This document shows, piece after piece, positions 1-7,672 of a stretch of 61,485 bases of DNA (its first letter is position 1; every line of letters starts with the position of its first letter). A model generated the notes under the pieces. It was not told where the DNA came from, made no database searches, and was given only the letters and a program-made list of their open reading frames with translations. The DNA lies in contig JAFPUH010000017.1 of the NCBI GenBank assembly GCA_017395505.1, forward strand, positions 1-61,485, given 5' to 3'. The stretch is from Kiritimatiellia bacterium. GTDB lineage: Bacteria > Verrucomicrobiota > Kiritimatiellia > RFP12 > UBA1067. The position numbers and the translations under genes were made by a program.

Positions 1-462
1 CGACGCCGCGCACGGCAGTATGTAACCCCAACCGGCGCGATGGCGTCCAAGGATTTCCGTAGTCTTGAACATCGAGTCGGCAATCTGTATGTAGTTGCCC
101 TCGCTCGTTGCCGCAACCGCCACGCAGACCGTATTCGTGCCAAAACGAATAGGCGACGATTCACTGGCTATCGTCGTGCCGTCGCGCAGCTCGTATTTCC
201 GCCGTTCCCACTCCTTATATCGAACATTGTCGTTCCAAACGCGCCCGTCCCGGCTCGCGCCCTTTTCGACAAGCCGCGCAATCTCGGCGGTCGTCGCGGC
301 ATCGCACGGCTCAAGCGTCCAGTGTTCGATGTCTATCCTGCTCACGCACCCCGCCGCGAGGGCGAGGGATGAGACGAGGATCGCCCTACGCAGAGCGTCC
401 CCCTTCGCCAAGGCTACGGAGGATAAAACGGAGGACAAGTTGATTCGTGCAATTGGTTTCAT
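1..462 (-). CDS. Putative lipoprotein, C-terminus cut by window edge
   Basis: An open frame of 154 codons runs leftward from an ATG at 462 off the window edge, so it is partial at the C-terminus. An AGGAG ribosome-binding site lies six bases before the ATG. The N-terminus ends in a lipobox, LAAGC, with the lipidated cysteine at residue 39, which predicts export and membrane anchoring. The mature part contains Trp- and Arg-rich stretches and no family I recognise. The signal region is unusually long (about 38 residues); a nearer start was not evident. Function unknown. Open frame plus lipobox plus ribosome-binding site make the gene call fairly safe. Confidence 0.7.
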   Translation of the reverse strand, partial: MKPIARINLSSVLSSVALAKGDALRRAILVSSLALAAGCVSRIDIEHWTLEPCDAATTAEIARLVEKGASRDGRVWNDNVRYKEWERRKYELRDGTTIASESSPIRFGTNTVCVAVAATSEGNYIQIADSMFKTTEILGRHRAGWGYILPCAAS

Positions 463-523
463 GGGTTGCTCCTTTTATTGACAATTGATATTGGTACTGG
501 CAACATTTTCACATTGGCAACAT

Positions 524-1672
524 TCATTTAGGTTCCTCCGTTGGTTGTTGCGGCGTGGCAGTTTTCATATTCTCCCTTATGGTTACGGTCACCTTGCCGT
601 CTGGAGCGGAAAGCAACGTCTCGGCTGTCACGGCCAGGCTCTCGAAGGAATTTTCAAATACATACGACGCAACACTTCTGCGCCTGACGTCTTTCATCGC
701 CTTTACTCGTTTGCGCAATCTCGTAGAAAGCCCCTGTAGCACTCCCCTGCGACGGCTCACGTCCGCAATCGCACCCGCTTCCTGCAATTCTTGCCGTGCC
801 GCCGAAAGTTCCGCGCAGTAATTCAGCGCCTCGTAGATCTCCTCTTGTGCACGTTTTCTGCATTTTACCTTCTGTGCCTCGGCGACCGCCCGATAGTCGC
901 CGCCATTGTAGAACGCCTCGATTACCGCCTTCACCGCCAGACGTTCATCCTCCGTCGGTTTGCTGCGAATGTTGATGATGCTCATGGTCGCGGAGATTGC
1001 TATGACAATGCCCATGAAAATCCACATCTTCTCGGACGCGGACTTGTCGCGCAGATTGCGTTCAAGCCGAATGGAGGCAATCGCCCGCCGAGACTTCTCC
1101 TCGTCCTCGTTTCGTGCAAGATAGCCCGACACAACGAGTCCGAAATAGTCGAAGTTTTCAACCTTCATCGCCTGCTTCGTGCGAAACAGCACATTGCCCT
1201 CTCCGTCAGAAAAGCCATATTCAGGGACTGTCGCAAGCGCGGCAGTCATCGGCGGCATGTGCCCGAAAAATATTGTTGTGTCATTGTACGCGAACGACCA
1301 TTCGCGGCGGAGAAGCCCCGCCAGCGCGTAGCGCACGGTGCAGATGCCGCGCCTGAACTCGTACTCCATCCGCGTCCAGCCGATGCGGAGACCGCAAACC
1401 GTCATGGCAATGCCGAACACAAATAAAATGCTAAACCCAATCAGGACATCATGGTTTGCATCAGCGAAACATCGACAGCCGCAATACGATGCCAAGGATA
1501 TTGCAGCAATACCGACGAGACACATGATCGTCCCGGCAATTCTAGGCGTCCGATAGACAACCTTCAAGTCCGCGCCGCTTTCCGGCACATCCCATTGGAC
1601 GGTGAACGGCCTCGCAGCCTCTCCGCCCTCCATCTTGGCGATTTCCTCGCCATAGACCTTGTTGACCTTCAT
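524..1672 (-). CDS. Hypothetical membrane protein, 382 aa
   Basis: Unrecognised protein. Two adjacent hydrophobic segments near residues 45-95 suggest a membrane hairpin. A charged region follows, then a third hydrophobic segment around residues 215-235, and a long basic, probably helical C-terminal part with many Arg, Lys and Glu. Start ATG at 1672; a TATAAT box lies 29 bases upstream. It neighbours the partial lipoprotein downstream and the Bro-N/Fic gene upstream but is separated from both by gaps, so it is probably a single-gene unit. I see no enzymatic motif and assign no function. Confidence 0.6.
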   Translation of the reverse strand: MKVNKVYGEEIAKMEGGEAARPFTVQWDVPESGADLKVVYRTPRIAGTIMCLVGIAAISLASYCGCRCFADANHDVLIGFSILFVFGIAMTVCGLRIGWTRMEYEFRRGICTVRYALAGLLRREWSFAYNDTTIFFGHMPPMTAALATVPEYGFSDGEGNVLFRTKQAMKVENFDYFGLVVSGYLARNEDEEKSRRAIASIRLERNLRDKSASEKMWIFMGIVIAISATMSIINIRSKPTEDERLAVKAVIEAFYNGGDYRAVAEAQKVKCRKRAQEEIYEALNYCAELSAARQELQEAGAIADVSRRRGVLQGLSTRLRKRVKAMKDVRRRSVASYVFENSFESLAVTAETLLSAPDGKVTVTIRENMKTATPQQPTEEPK

Positions 1673-1701
1673 ATCTGATTTTCTTTCGCCATTCTGGCGG
1701 T

Positions 1702-1707
1702 ATTATA
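1702..1707 (-). promoter_or_regulatory. Extended -10 box of the 382-aa gene
   Basis: The minus strand reads TTTGGTATAATACC. The hexamer TATAAT with an upstream TGG is an extended -10. It lies 29 bases before the ATG at 1672, so a short 5' leader is expected. No good -35 hexamer is visible. Confidence 0.55.
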
Positions 1708-1771
1708 CCAAACTTCGCCGTTTTTAGGATGCCGCGCGGCGGATTCGCGGCAAAAGGCGCAACCATGAACC

Positions 1772-1788
1772 TGTTCCATTTTGGAACA
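1772..1788. repeat. 7-bp inverted repeat between genes
   Basis: TGTTCCA and TGGAACA face each other across a 3-base loop, in the gap between the Bro-N/Fic gene and the 382-aa gene. It could be an operator for the latter or a weak terminator of the former. There is no T-run, so an operator is somewhat more likely. Confidence 0.35.
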
Positions 1789-1833
1789 AGTTGATGCAAC
1801 ATCCAACTGGCAAATAACTTTTGCAAGTTCCTT

Positions 1834-2706
1834 TCATTCACCTTCTTCATAGTAGTAGGAATAGTCGATGCCTTTCATGAACATCTCGCGGTCGTTGATC
1901 TTCGTCGTCAATGCGCCATTGAGAAGCGCTTTCAGCGCTGAAGCATCCGTCGCACTTCTGCGCATCGCGTCGAGGTAGGCGGACTTGTCGATTAGGCTCC
2001 AATCGACACAGCGCTTCAACGTGCGCTTCAGCATCAGGTCGAGCCAGATGCGCGTCGAGCGGCCGTTTCCTTCCATGAACGGATGGGCGATGTTCATCTC
2101 CACGTACTTGTCCACAATCTCGTCGAACGTCGTTTCAGGCATGGCCTCTATCGCGGGAAGTGTCGTCGGGAAATGCAACGCGTTGGCGAATGTGAAGCCG
2201 CCCTTCGAGATGTTCTTGGAGCGGATCTGTCCGGCGAAATCGTAAAGTCCGCCGAAAAGATAGCCGTGTATCTGCTGCAGGCACTTGACGCTTCCGGGTT
2301 CGAGGCCGGCAAGCATACCGCTCTCGAAAATGGCGTAGGCTTTCTTCTTGCTCTGCCCGTCGATGGTGTTGTCGCTGTAGACGAACCAATCAAGGAAGGC
2401 CGTGGCGCGCGAATTCGGGATCGCCTTGGCGAGCGCCACGACGCCGTCCGAGTCTAGACAATCGGTCAGGCGCAGCTTTCCGTCGGGAGCCCTCAGTTTC
2501 AACTGGGTAGTGGCACTAACCAGTTGGCCGCCCTCCTTCTTCAGCTTGGCTTTCAGGTACTTCCAATAGTTGCGCGTCTTTTGGTAGTCGCTTTCGCTGT
2601 TGATCGCGCCAACGACGTCCAGCACGGAAAAGAACCATTTCGTGCAATCTTCATCCCACACCGCCCGCACTTCGCGGTTGTTGAAGAATCTGATCGATGT
2701 TTTCAT
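1834..2706 (-). CDS. Bro-N domain fused to Fic domain (putative AMPylase)
   Basis: Residues 1 to about 115 resemble the Bro-N/antirepressor domain found in phage and DinD-like proteins (FFNNREVRAVWD, WFFSVLDVV). From about residue 120 a Fic domain follows. Its catalytic motif HPFMEGNGR is intact at residues 208-216, with the conserved His208 and the phosphate-binding GNGR. Fic proteins usually transfer AMP or another nucleotide to protein hydroxyls. No inhibitory (S/T)xxxE(G/N) helix is obvious, so its control is unclear. The ATG at 2706 overlaps the stop of the upstream phosphodiesterase gene by four bases. The target is unknown; a defence or toxin-like role is inference. Confidence 0.85.
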   Translation of the reverse strand: MKTSIRFFNNREVRAVWDEDCTKWFFSVLDVVGAINSESDYQKTRNYWKYLKAKLKKEGGQLVSATTQLKLRAPDGKLRLTDCLDSDGVVALAKAIPNSRATAFLDWFVYSDNTIDGQSKKKAYAIFESGMLAGLEPGSVKCLQQIHGYLFGGLYDFAGQIRSKNISKGGFTFANALHFPTTLPAIEAMPETTFDEIVDKYVEMNIAHPFMEGNGRSTRIWLDLMLKRTLKRCVDWSLIDKSAYLDAMRRSATDASALKALLNGALTTKINDREMFMKGIDYSYYYEEGE

Positions 2707-3785
2707 GCTCCCGCTCCTTTCTTAATCCTGTCAATCTTGTTAATCCTGTCTAAAAACCTTCCCGCGACGACCCGCGCAAACATCTTTCGAGTATTCATGA
2801 GTTCGTTTGATGCGTAGCGTTCGGCTGTTCTACCTGCTCCACTGTCGATCGCCGAGGATTGCACAATGGCACGACGACCTTGTGCTACGAGGTAACGCAT
2901 GAGTTCGGCTGGGCGGTCGGTCTGGATCATCGTTGCACCATGCTTCAGGCACCAGCCCCAGCTGCCGTCTAAGTCGCCATTAAAGCCGTGTTCATCAGTG
3001 TGTCCGGCGCAAAGCGAATCCCAAAGCGTGTTGAGCCAGATGCGCGGGCCGCTTTTGCGCTGCATGGATTCAAGCCTCGTCAGCACCTCAATCTGCCCTT
3101 CACTTGAAAAGCACAGTTCGTATGCGAACGGAGCCCTGCCGCATCCCTGCCATGCCTCGAAACTTGCGAGCGCACTTGGACGGTCGATCCAAATGATTGG
3201 CATATAGAGGAATGTGCCGTCCATGATGCTGCGCCACTCGTCGCCCATCGCAGATTGGAGTTCATCGGGCGTGAAGCTACCTTTAAGTATCACCTCACGC
3301 TCAACGCCGCATTTGCGGGCGCATTCGGCGACACCTATGGGATCGCGCTGGAACTTGTCGATGTTGACGAGTATCTTGCCTTTGGTGAGCGCAAAAGCCT
3401 CATCAAGCGTAAGAATCTCGTAGTCGGTCAGCGTCTCGCCATCGATTCCCTTGAGACGGAAGCGCTTTATCTCCTCAAGCGTGTAGTCGGTCGAAGGACC
3501 TGCGCCATTGGATACGCGATCAAGCGTTCCGTCGTGAAGCAGCACCAAACGACCGTCCTTCGTCTTGGCGACATCCAATTCGATTATGTCCGCCCCCATG
3601 TCAATCGCGCCTTGTATCGCGCCGACCGAGTTCTCCGGGGCATGCCGCCAATCGCCGCGGTGCATAGTGACGAACACATAATCCCTGTCTGGACTCTCAA
3701 GCCGTTCGCGAAGAGTGTCCGTCCTCGTTGCGCCAGTCGCGGCAAAGCAAGCAATAAGAGACACTATGCCAAAAAAGCGTTTCAT
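2703..3785 (-). CDS. Glycerophosphodiester phosphodiesterase family protein, copy 1
   Basis: An N-terminal signal peptide (about 20 residues, ending near ATGATRTD) precedes a GDPD TIM-barrel. Visible family motifs are the catalytic HRG, APENS, GADIIELDV and LLHDGTLDR, which bind metal and hydrolyse glycerophosphodiesters, probably in the periplasm. It is 360 aa, longer than its neighbour because of an odd tail. The last 30 or so residues (NELMNTRKMFARVV onward) look like the start region of a GDPD gene read through in frame, followed by translation of a repeat. The tail therefore seems to come from a duplication/deletion and not from the family. Confidence 0.85.
   Translation of the reverse strand: MKRFFGIVSLIACFAATGATRTDTLRERLESPDRDYVFVTMHRGDWRHAPENSVGAIQGAIDMGADIIELDVAKTKDGRLVLLHDGTLDRVSNGAGPSTDYTLEEIKRFRLKGIDGETLTDYEILTLDEAFALTKGKILVNIDKFQRDPIGVAECARKCGVEREVILKGSFTPDELQSAMGDEWRSIMDGTFLYMPIIWIDRPSALASFEAWQGCGRAPFAYELCFSSEGQIEVLTRLESMQRKSGPRIWLNTLWDSLCAGHTDEHGFNGDLDGSWGWCLKHGATMIQTDRPAELMRYLVAQGRRAIVQSSAIDSGAGRTAERYASNELMNTRKMFARVVAGRFLDRINKIDRIKKGAGA
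2721..2753 (+). repeat. Left 33-bp inverted repeat flanking the GDPD pair
   Basis: This block is built on AATCCTGTC. It matches the reverse complement of 4769-4801 at about 28 of 33 positions. The two copies bracket the GDPD genes. The left copy lies inside the 3' end of copy 1 and encodes its aberrant last residues. Confidence 0.6.
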
Positions 3786-3860
3786 TCTACTAATCCCTTA
3801 GTCGCGCATCTAGTATTGCAGTCATTTCAACAAGGCGTTCGCGCTATCTACCCCATCCGC

Positions 3861-4742
3861 TCACTTGGCGCGGTCGTTCAGATATCTGACCAGATCGCGC
3901 GTGTGGTTTGTCTCTATGATAGTGAAGCCCTGCTCGACGAGCCAGCCCCAGCCGTTGTCTGGCGACTCGAAGATGGATGCGCGGTCGTCGTGCCCCGCCG
4001 TATGGTTGGCCCATGTCGCGGCGATGAAAGCCCGCGAACCGGAGGCAAGAACCTTTGGAAGCTGCGCATAAGTCTTGGAATCGAGCGACGCCATGCGGAA
4101 CTGAAACGCGAAAGGATGCAGCTTCTCTATGTATTCGTCAACATACGCTTCGAGGTCGGGTATCTTGTCCTCGATGACTGGACAGTAGCGCACCTTCTCC
4201 AGATCGTCGCCGAAGATTCGCTTCGCCTTTTCGTATGGCCACGGCAGAACGAACACGGTCTCTTCCAAAGTGCCGTTCGCGCGCGCGATTTCAAGGAGTT
4301 TGCGGACAAGCGTCCCTTCATCGTGTCCCGGCAGATCGTAGATTGCCTTATCCAGATAAAGCCACGCCTTGCCTTTGGCGACGGCTATAAACTCCTCAAG
4401 CGTTGGCACCTGATACTGTGTCATCGCGCCGAGGTTGTCCCTAAGCCGCAGCGCACGTATCTCGTCCAGCGTGAGATCGCCAATGTATCCGCTGCCATTG
4501 GTGGTTCTGTCGACTGCATAATCGTGCATGATCACGATATGGCCGTCCTTCGTCATGCGCACGTCGGTTTCGATTATGTCCGCGCCAAAGCGAATCGCAT
4601 TCTTAAGCGACTCAAGCGAATTTTCAGGCGCAAACTGCCAGTCGGCGCGATGGCTCGCAACCATTACGCCATTCGTATCCGCAACGCCCATCGCAGCAAT
4701 GGCCACCGCAGCAATCGCGGCAAACATCATTTTCGTATTCAT
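3861..4742 (-). CDS. Glycerophosphodiester phosphodiesterase family protein, copy 2
   Basis: Paralogue of the downstream gene. A signal peptide (MNTKMMFAAIAAVAIAAMG) is followed by the GDPD motifs HRADWQFAPENS, GADIIETDV and MHDYAVDRTTNG. At 293 aa it has the normal compact length and a clean C-terminus. It should hydrolyse glycerophosphodiesters in the periplasm; substrate preference cannot be read from sequence. The start ATG at 4742 is preceded by AAAGGA. Copy 2 lies upstream of copy 1 with a 75-bp gap, so the two may be cotranscribed. Confidence 0.87.
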   Translation of the reverse strand: MNTKMMFAAIAAVAIAAMGVADTNGVMVASHRADWQFAPENSLESLKNAIRFGADIIETDVRMTKDGHIVIMHDYAVDRTTNGSGYIGDLTLDEIRALRLRDNLGAMTQYQVPTLEEFIAVAKGKAWLYLDKAIYDLPGHDEGTLVRKLLEIARANGTLEETVFVLPWPYEKAKRIFGDDLEKVRYCPVIEDKIPDLEAYVDEYIEKLHPFAFQFRMASLDSKTYAQLPKVLASGSRAFIAATWANHTAGHDDRASIFESPDNGWGWLVEQGFTIIETNHTRDLVRYLNDRAK

Positions 4743-4768
4743 GAGTTCGTTCCTTTAGTTCATTTTGG

Positions 4769-4801
4769 TTAGACAGGATTCACAGGATCGACAGAATTAA
4801 G
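4769..4801 (-). repeat. Right 33-bp inverted repeat flanking the GDPD pair
   Basis: The reverse complement of this block matches 2721-2753 with about five mismatches. It lies in the gap upstream of GDPD copy 2. AATCCTGTC-type repeats occur as intergenic elements in several phyla, so it may be a dispersed repeat and not a mobile-element end. Confidence 0.6.
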
Positions 4802-4849
4802 AGATTGTGGCTCCGCAATGCATACACTCGACCGGTTCGCCATTGCGGA

Positions 4850-5590
4850 CTACACGACCGTCACGTTGCGGGAGGCGGTGAGGCGGCCGTAGATCGGCTC
4901 GGGACCGAGCGGCTGCACGATCACCAGCTTGGCCTTGCCCTTCGCAAGAGCTGCGGGCGCTACGCACTCGACAACGTCGGGCTTGACGCTCGCCAACTCC
5001 ACCGCATGCGCGACCTTTGCGGAATCGGTCAGCTCGGCGGACAAAGGCTCTGTCGCGCTGTCGGAAAACCCCGCGCCTGTGATCGTGAACCTTTCGCCCG
5101 CCTTGACGACATTCACCCCTTCGCGGCCCAAAGAGTCCGTCACCACGCTACGGATGGACATCTCGGCCTCGGGTCCATCGACGCGCTCGAACACGAAATT
5201 CGCATTCTTGACGGCGTCGCGCAGCTTTTTCGACGGATATATCCGCAGCTGGGGATGAAGCGTATCAGGCAGCTTCTCTCCTTTGGCGGGAATGTGGTCG
5301 ATGGAGCCAGGCACCTCGAGCTTCGCGAGGCCGATCGGCGTGTGGACGACCGCGTTCGGGTTCTCGGTGAATATCTGTTCGAGCATCTCCTTTGTGCCGT
5401 CGAGCACCATGCGTATGGTGATTTCGTCCAGCTCGGGCGCCTCGCGGTGTATCGCATGCACAACTTCGTCAAGGCTCATCGTGCCGTTCAGCTGTACGCC
5501 GACAAGCCACGGCACCTTGTCCGCCGTAGCCGACTTGTTCCTTATGACGCGGTATTTGACGACTTTCTTCTCGGTTTTGGAACTTTTCAT
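4850..5590 (-). CDS. HU/IHF-like DNA-binding protein with Ig-like C-terminus (DUF4469 type), copy 1
   Basis: Residues about 10-125 resemble the HU/IHF-like DNA-binding module of Bacteroidetes-type proteins (YRVIRN, TMSLDEVVHAI, GLAKLEVPG). The C-terminal half resembles the DUF4469 Ig-like domain (RFTITGAGFS, AKLVIVQPLG). Length 246 aa. I chose the ATG at 5590 because GGAGG sits seven bases before it; it lies two bases after the stop of the paralogous upstream gene, so the two are translationally coupled. A nucleoid or regulatory role is inferred from the fold. Confidence 0.72.
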   Translation of the reverse strand: MKSSKTEKKVVKYRVIRNKSATADKVPWLVGVQLNGTMSLDEVVHAIHREAPELDEITIRMVLDGTKEMLEQIFTENPNAVVHTPIGLAKLEVPGSIDHIPAKGEKLPDTLHPQLRIYPSKKLRDAVKNANFVFERVDGPEAEMSIRSVVTDSLGREGVNVVKAGERFTITGAGFSDSATEPLSAELTDSAKVAHAVELASVKPDVVECVAPAALAKGKAKLVIVQPLGPEPIYGRLTASRNVTVV

Positions 5591-5592
5591 GA

Positions 5593-6324
5593 TCAAACCT
5601 CCATTACTGCGACTTCGCGTGAAGCCTCGGCCACCTTGTGTTCGCGCGAAAGTCCCGCGCGCGTCGCGACGACCAGCATGTAGCGTCCGGGCGGCGGCAG
5701 TTCGGCGAAGCGGCAGTACGCCGTGGTGAGTCCGGACGACTCGACAGCCGCAACCGACACCACCTCGCCCGTCTTGGCGTCGACGAGCCGCACGCCCTCG
5801 TCCTCGGCGGACGCGTCAAGCTTGAGGTCGCTGCCGGTGATCGAAATCGTGCGGCCGGCGACGCAAAGCTCGTTCTCCGCCTGGCCATCCTCGCGCACGC
5901 TGCCGAGGCGCGGCGAGGCGCCCTTTTCCATGTTCCCGGGCACGATCCCCTCAAGACAGCGCTGGCGCGAGCCGTAGGTGAAGCCTGTAACCGCCAGCTT
6001 GTTGCGCGAGGGATCGAACTCGCCGTCGATGGTGTCGAACGGACCCTGCACCGTGACGATGTTCGCAACGCCGCCGACATACACCGCCTTGCCCTCGCGA
6101 AGCGCACGTTCTATCATCGCGCGGCGCATTTCCTCAAAATAGCGGACTGCGGCCTCGGGCTGGTTGGTCGCCTCGGCCACGTCGCGGATCAGGTCGTCAT
6201 CGCGATATGAAACGGTAGGCTTCATCCTCGCAACATAGACCTTATGTCCTTCGGGGTTAAGCTTCGAATGCATGGGGAAAAGGCGGTACATTATGCCGCT
6301 TTCCGACTCTACTGGCTCTGACAT
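5593..6324 (-). CDS. HU/IHF-like DNA-binding protein with Ig-like C-terminus (DUF4469 type), copy 2
   Basis: First gene of the pair, 243 aa. The N-terminal half carries VYVARMKPTVSYRDDDLIRDVA and GGVANIVTVQGPFDTI, similar in layout to copy 1, and the C-terminal half repeats the Ig-like pattern (TISITGSDLKL, GRYMLVVATRAG). The start at 6324 follows an AAGGAG site. A near-consensus sigma-70 promoter (6370-6398) lies upstream, and a 23-bp repeat array begins 24 bases beyond it. The array may bind a regulator, possibly one of these proteins; that is inference. Confidence 0.72.
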   Translation of the reverse strand: MSEPVESESGIMYRLFPMHSKLNPEGHKVYVARMKPTVSYRDDDLIRDVAEATNQPEAAVRYFEEMRRAMIERALREGKAVYVGGVANIVTVQGPFDTIDGEFDPSRNKLAVTGFTYGSRQRCLEGIVPGNMEKGASPRLGSVREDGQAENELCVAGRTISITGSDLKLDASAEDEGVRLVDAKTGEVVSVAAVESSGLTTAYCRFAELPPPGRYMLVVATRAGLSREHKVAEASREVAVMEV

Positions 6325-6369
6325 GATTTTATGACTCCTTGGAAGTATTGTTTCGCACCCACGGACAGT

Positions 6370-6398
6370 ATGATACACTATCAGGGAAGGATTGTCAA
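6370..6398 (-). promoter_or_regulatory. Sigma-70 promoter of the HU-like gene pair
   Basis: The minus strand carries TTGACA (6398-6393), a 17-base spacer, then TATCAT (6375-6370). This is a near-consensus housekeeping promoter about 45 bases before the start codon at 6324. Confidence 0.75.
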
Positions 6399-6421
6399 GA
6401 GGCCAGGGAGACTTCGCAGTC

Positions 6422-6645
6422 GGGTCATATGAGGCGACGGTGTCGGGTCATATGAGGCGGCACCGTCGGGTCATATGAGGCGGCACCATTGGGTCATATG
6501 AGGCGACACTGTCGGGTCATATGAGGCGACACTGTCGGGTCATATGAGGCGACACCGTCGGGTCATATGTGGCGACACCGTTGGGTCATATGTGGCGACA
6601 CCGTCGGGTCATATGTGGCGACACCGTCGCCTCATATGACCCAAA
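6422..6645. repeat. Array of nine 23-bp direct units capped by one inverted unit
   Basis: GGGTCATATG begins at 6422, 6445, 6468, 6491, 6514, 6537, 6560, 6583 and 6606, an exact 23-bp period. The unit is GGGTCATATGAGGCGACACC plus three bases, with small changes (AGG or TGG, GAC or GGC). The tenth copy, around 6629-6645, is reversed (GCCTCATATGACCC). It pairs with unit nine as a 17-bp stem with one mismatch and a 3-base loop. There are no spacers, so it is not CRISPR. CATATG is palindromic in every unit. The array lies upstream of the HU-like promoter. Confidence 0.9.
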
Positions 6646-6739
6646 CGCGAAACCTCGGTGACCCCTGCACGAAACCTCGAAGGGCTCGCTTTTATGGTGC
6701 CGTGACCTCAAAAGAAGACACTTCTGCGACCCTGCGATC
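6646..6739. other. Remainder of the 415-bp gene-free gap
   Basis: Between the array and the permease stop codon I see only a short repeated CGAAACCTCG (two copies near 6648 and 6671) and no convincing terminator. No ORF with a ribosome-binding site is visible here. Confidence 0.4.
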
Positions 6740-7672
6740 TCAGGCAAAGCGGACGCGGGGGTCGAGAGCGGCGTAGAGGAGGTCGGTGGCGAGGTTAACG
6801 AACTGGTAGAGGAGCGCCCCGAGAACAACCAGCGCGCGGACTACCGCCATATCGGCGGAATGGATTGCGTTGATCGAGACGCTGCCGAGGCCAGGTATGC
6901 CGAAAAAGCTCTCCAGCAGCAATGAGCCGGTAAAGAGCCACGGTATGGAAAGGGAAACGTAGGTGACGATCGGTATGAGCGCGTTCGGCAGGATGTGGCG
7001 CAGCATCACGGCGGCTCTGGAGAGTCCCTTCGAGCGCGCCGTAAGCACATAGGGCTTGTAGGATTCGTCGAGTATCGCAGTGCGGAAGAAGCGCACGTCG
7101 GTGCCGAGCGAGGAGACTACGCCGATCAAGACCGGGAGCACCAGGTAGAACGCCCCGCCATAGCCCCAAACCGGAAAGATTCCCGCCTTGAACGAGAGCA
7201 GAAACTGTCCCAGCAGCACCCATACGACGTAGTTGACGCTCATCAACACGGTCGAACCCACCAGTACGGCCTTGTCGGGAAATCCGCCACGAAACGCAGC
7301 CGCGAGCATGGCAAGCATCAGCGCGACTATCGTGCCGCCTATCAGAATAGGCACCGTGAGCGAAAGGGACGGCCCCACGCCGCGCAGCAGAACGTCCTTG
7401 ACGGGCTCATCCATCTCGATGGAATAGCCGAGGTCGCCCTTCACGAGAGCGCCGACGAAGTTCACGAACTGGCTGTCTGTCGACCAAATCAGCGGCTTGT
7501 CGTAGCCCCACTTGCGGTTGAAGGCGGCGATCGATTCGGCGGTCGCGTTCTTGCCGAGTATAACCTCGGCGGGCGAGCCGCCGACGACGTTGAAGAGAAG
7601 AAACGTCAGAAGAAGTATCCCGACCGTAGTCGGGATCACCTCGGCGATTCTCCTCAACGCGTATTTCAGCAT
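6740..7672 (-). CDS. ABC transporter permease, oligopeptide/dipeptide (DppB/OppB) type
   Basis: 310 aa with about six membrane helices and the start typical of the family (MLKYALRRIAEVIPTTVGILLL). The cytoplasmic EAA loop, TARSKGLSRAAVMLRHILPNA, couples to the ATPase, and the C-terminus FLxxG...DPRVRFA type is canonical. It should form one half of the inner-membrane channel of a peptide-type importer. The partner permease, ATPases and binding protein are not here. The ATG overlaps the stop of the upstream 651-aa unknown gene by seven bases, so the two are coupled and may work together. Confidence 0.88.
   Translation of the reverse strand: MLKYALRRIAEVIPTTVGILLLTFLLFNVVGGSPAEVILGKNATAESIAAFNRKWGYDKPLIWSTDSQFVNFVGALVKGDLGYSIEMDEPVKDVLLRGVGPSLSLTVPILIGGTIVALMLAMLAAAFRGGFPDKAVLVGSTVLMSVNYVVWVLLGQFLLSFKAGIFPVWGYGGAFYLVLPVLIGVVSSLGTDVRFFRTAILDESYKPYVLTARSKGLSRAAVMLRHILPNALIPIVTYVSLSIPWLFTGSLLLESFFGIPGLGSVSINAIHSADMAVVRALVVLGALLYQFVNLATDLLYAALDPRVRFA

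Noticed and set aside
1542..1850. 102-codon frame upstream of the 382-aa gene
   Set aside because: Overlaps the start of a better-supported gene and lies across the promoter; no domain.
3255..4772. 505-codon plus-strand frame across the GDPD genes
   Set aside because: Antisense shadow of two clear GDPD genes; no family similarity.
2703..4801. Composite transposon around the GDPD genes
   Set aside because: Inverted repeats are present but there is no transposase and I could not find target-site duplications, so I report only the repeats.
6422..6645. CRISPR array
   Set aside because: Units are contiguous with no unique spacers, and no cas gene is in the window.
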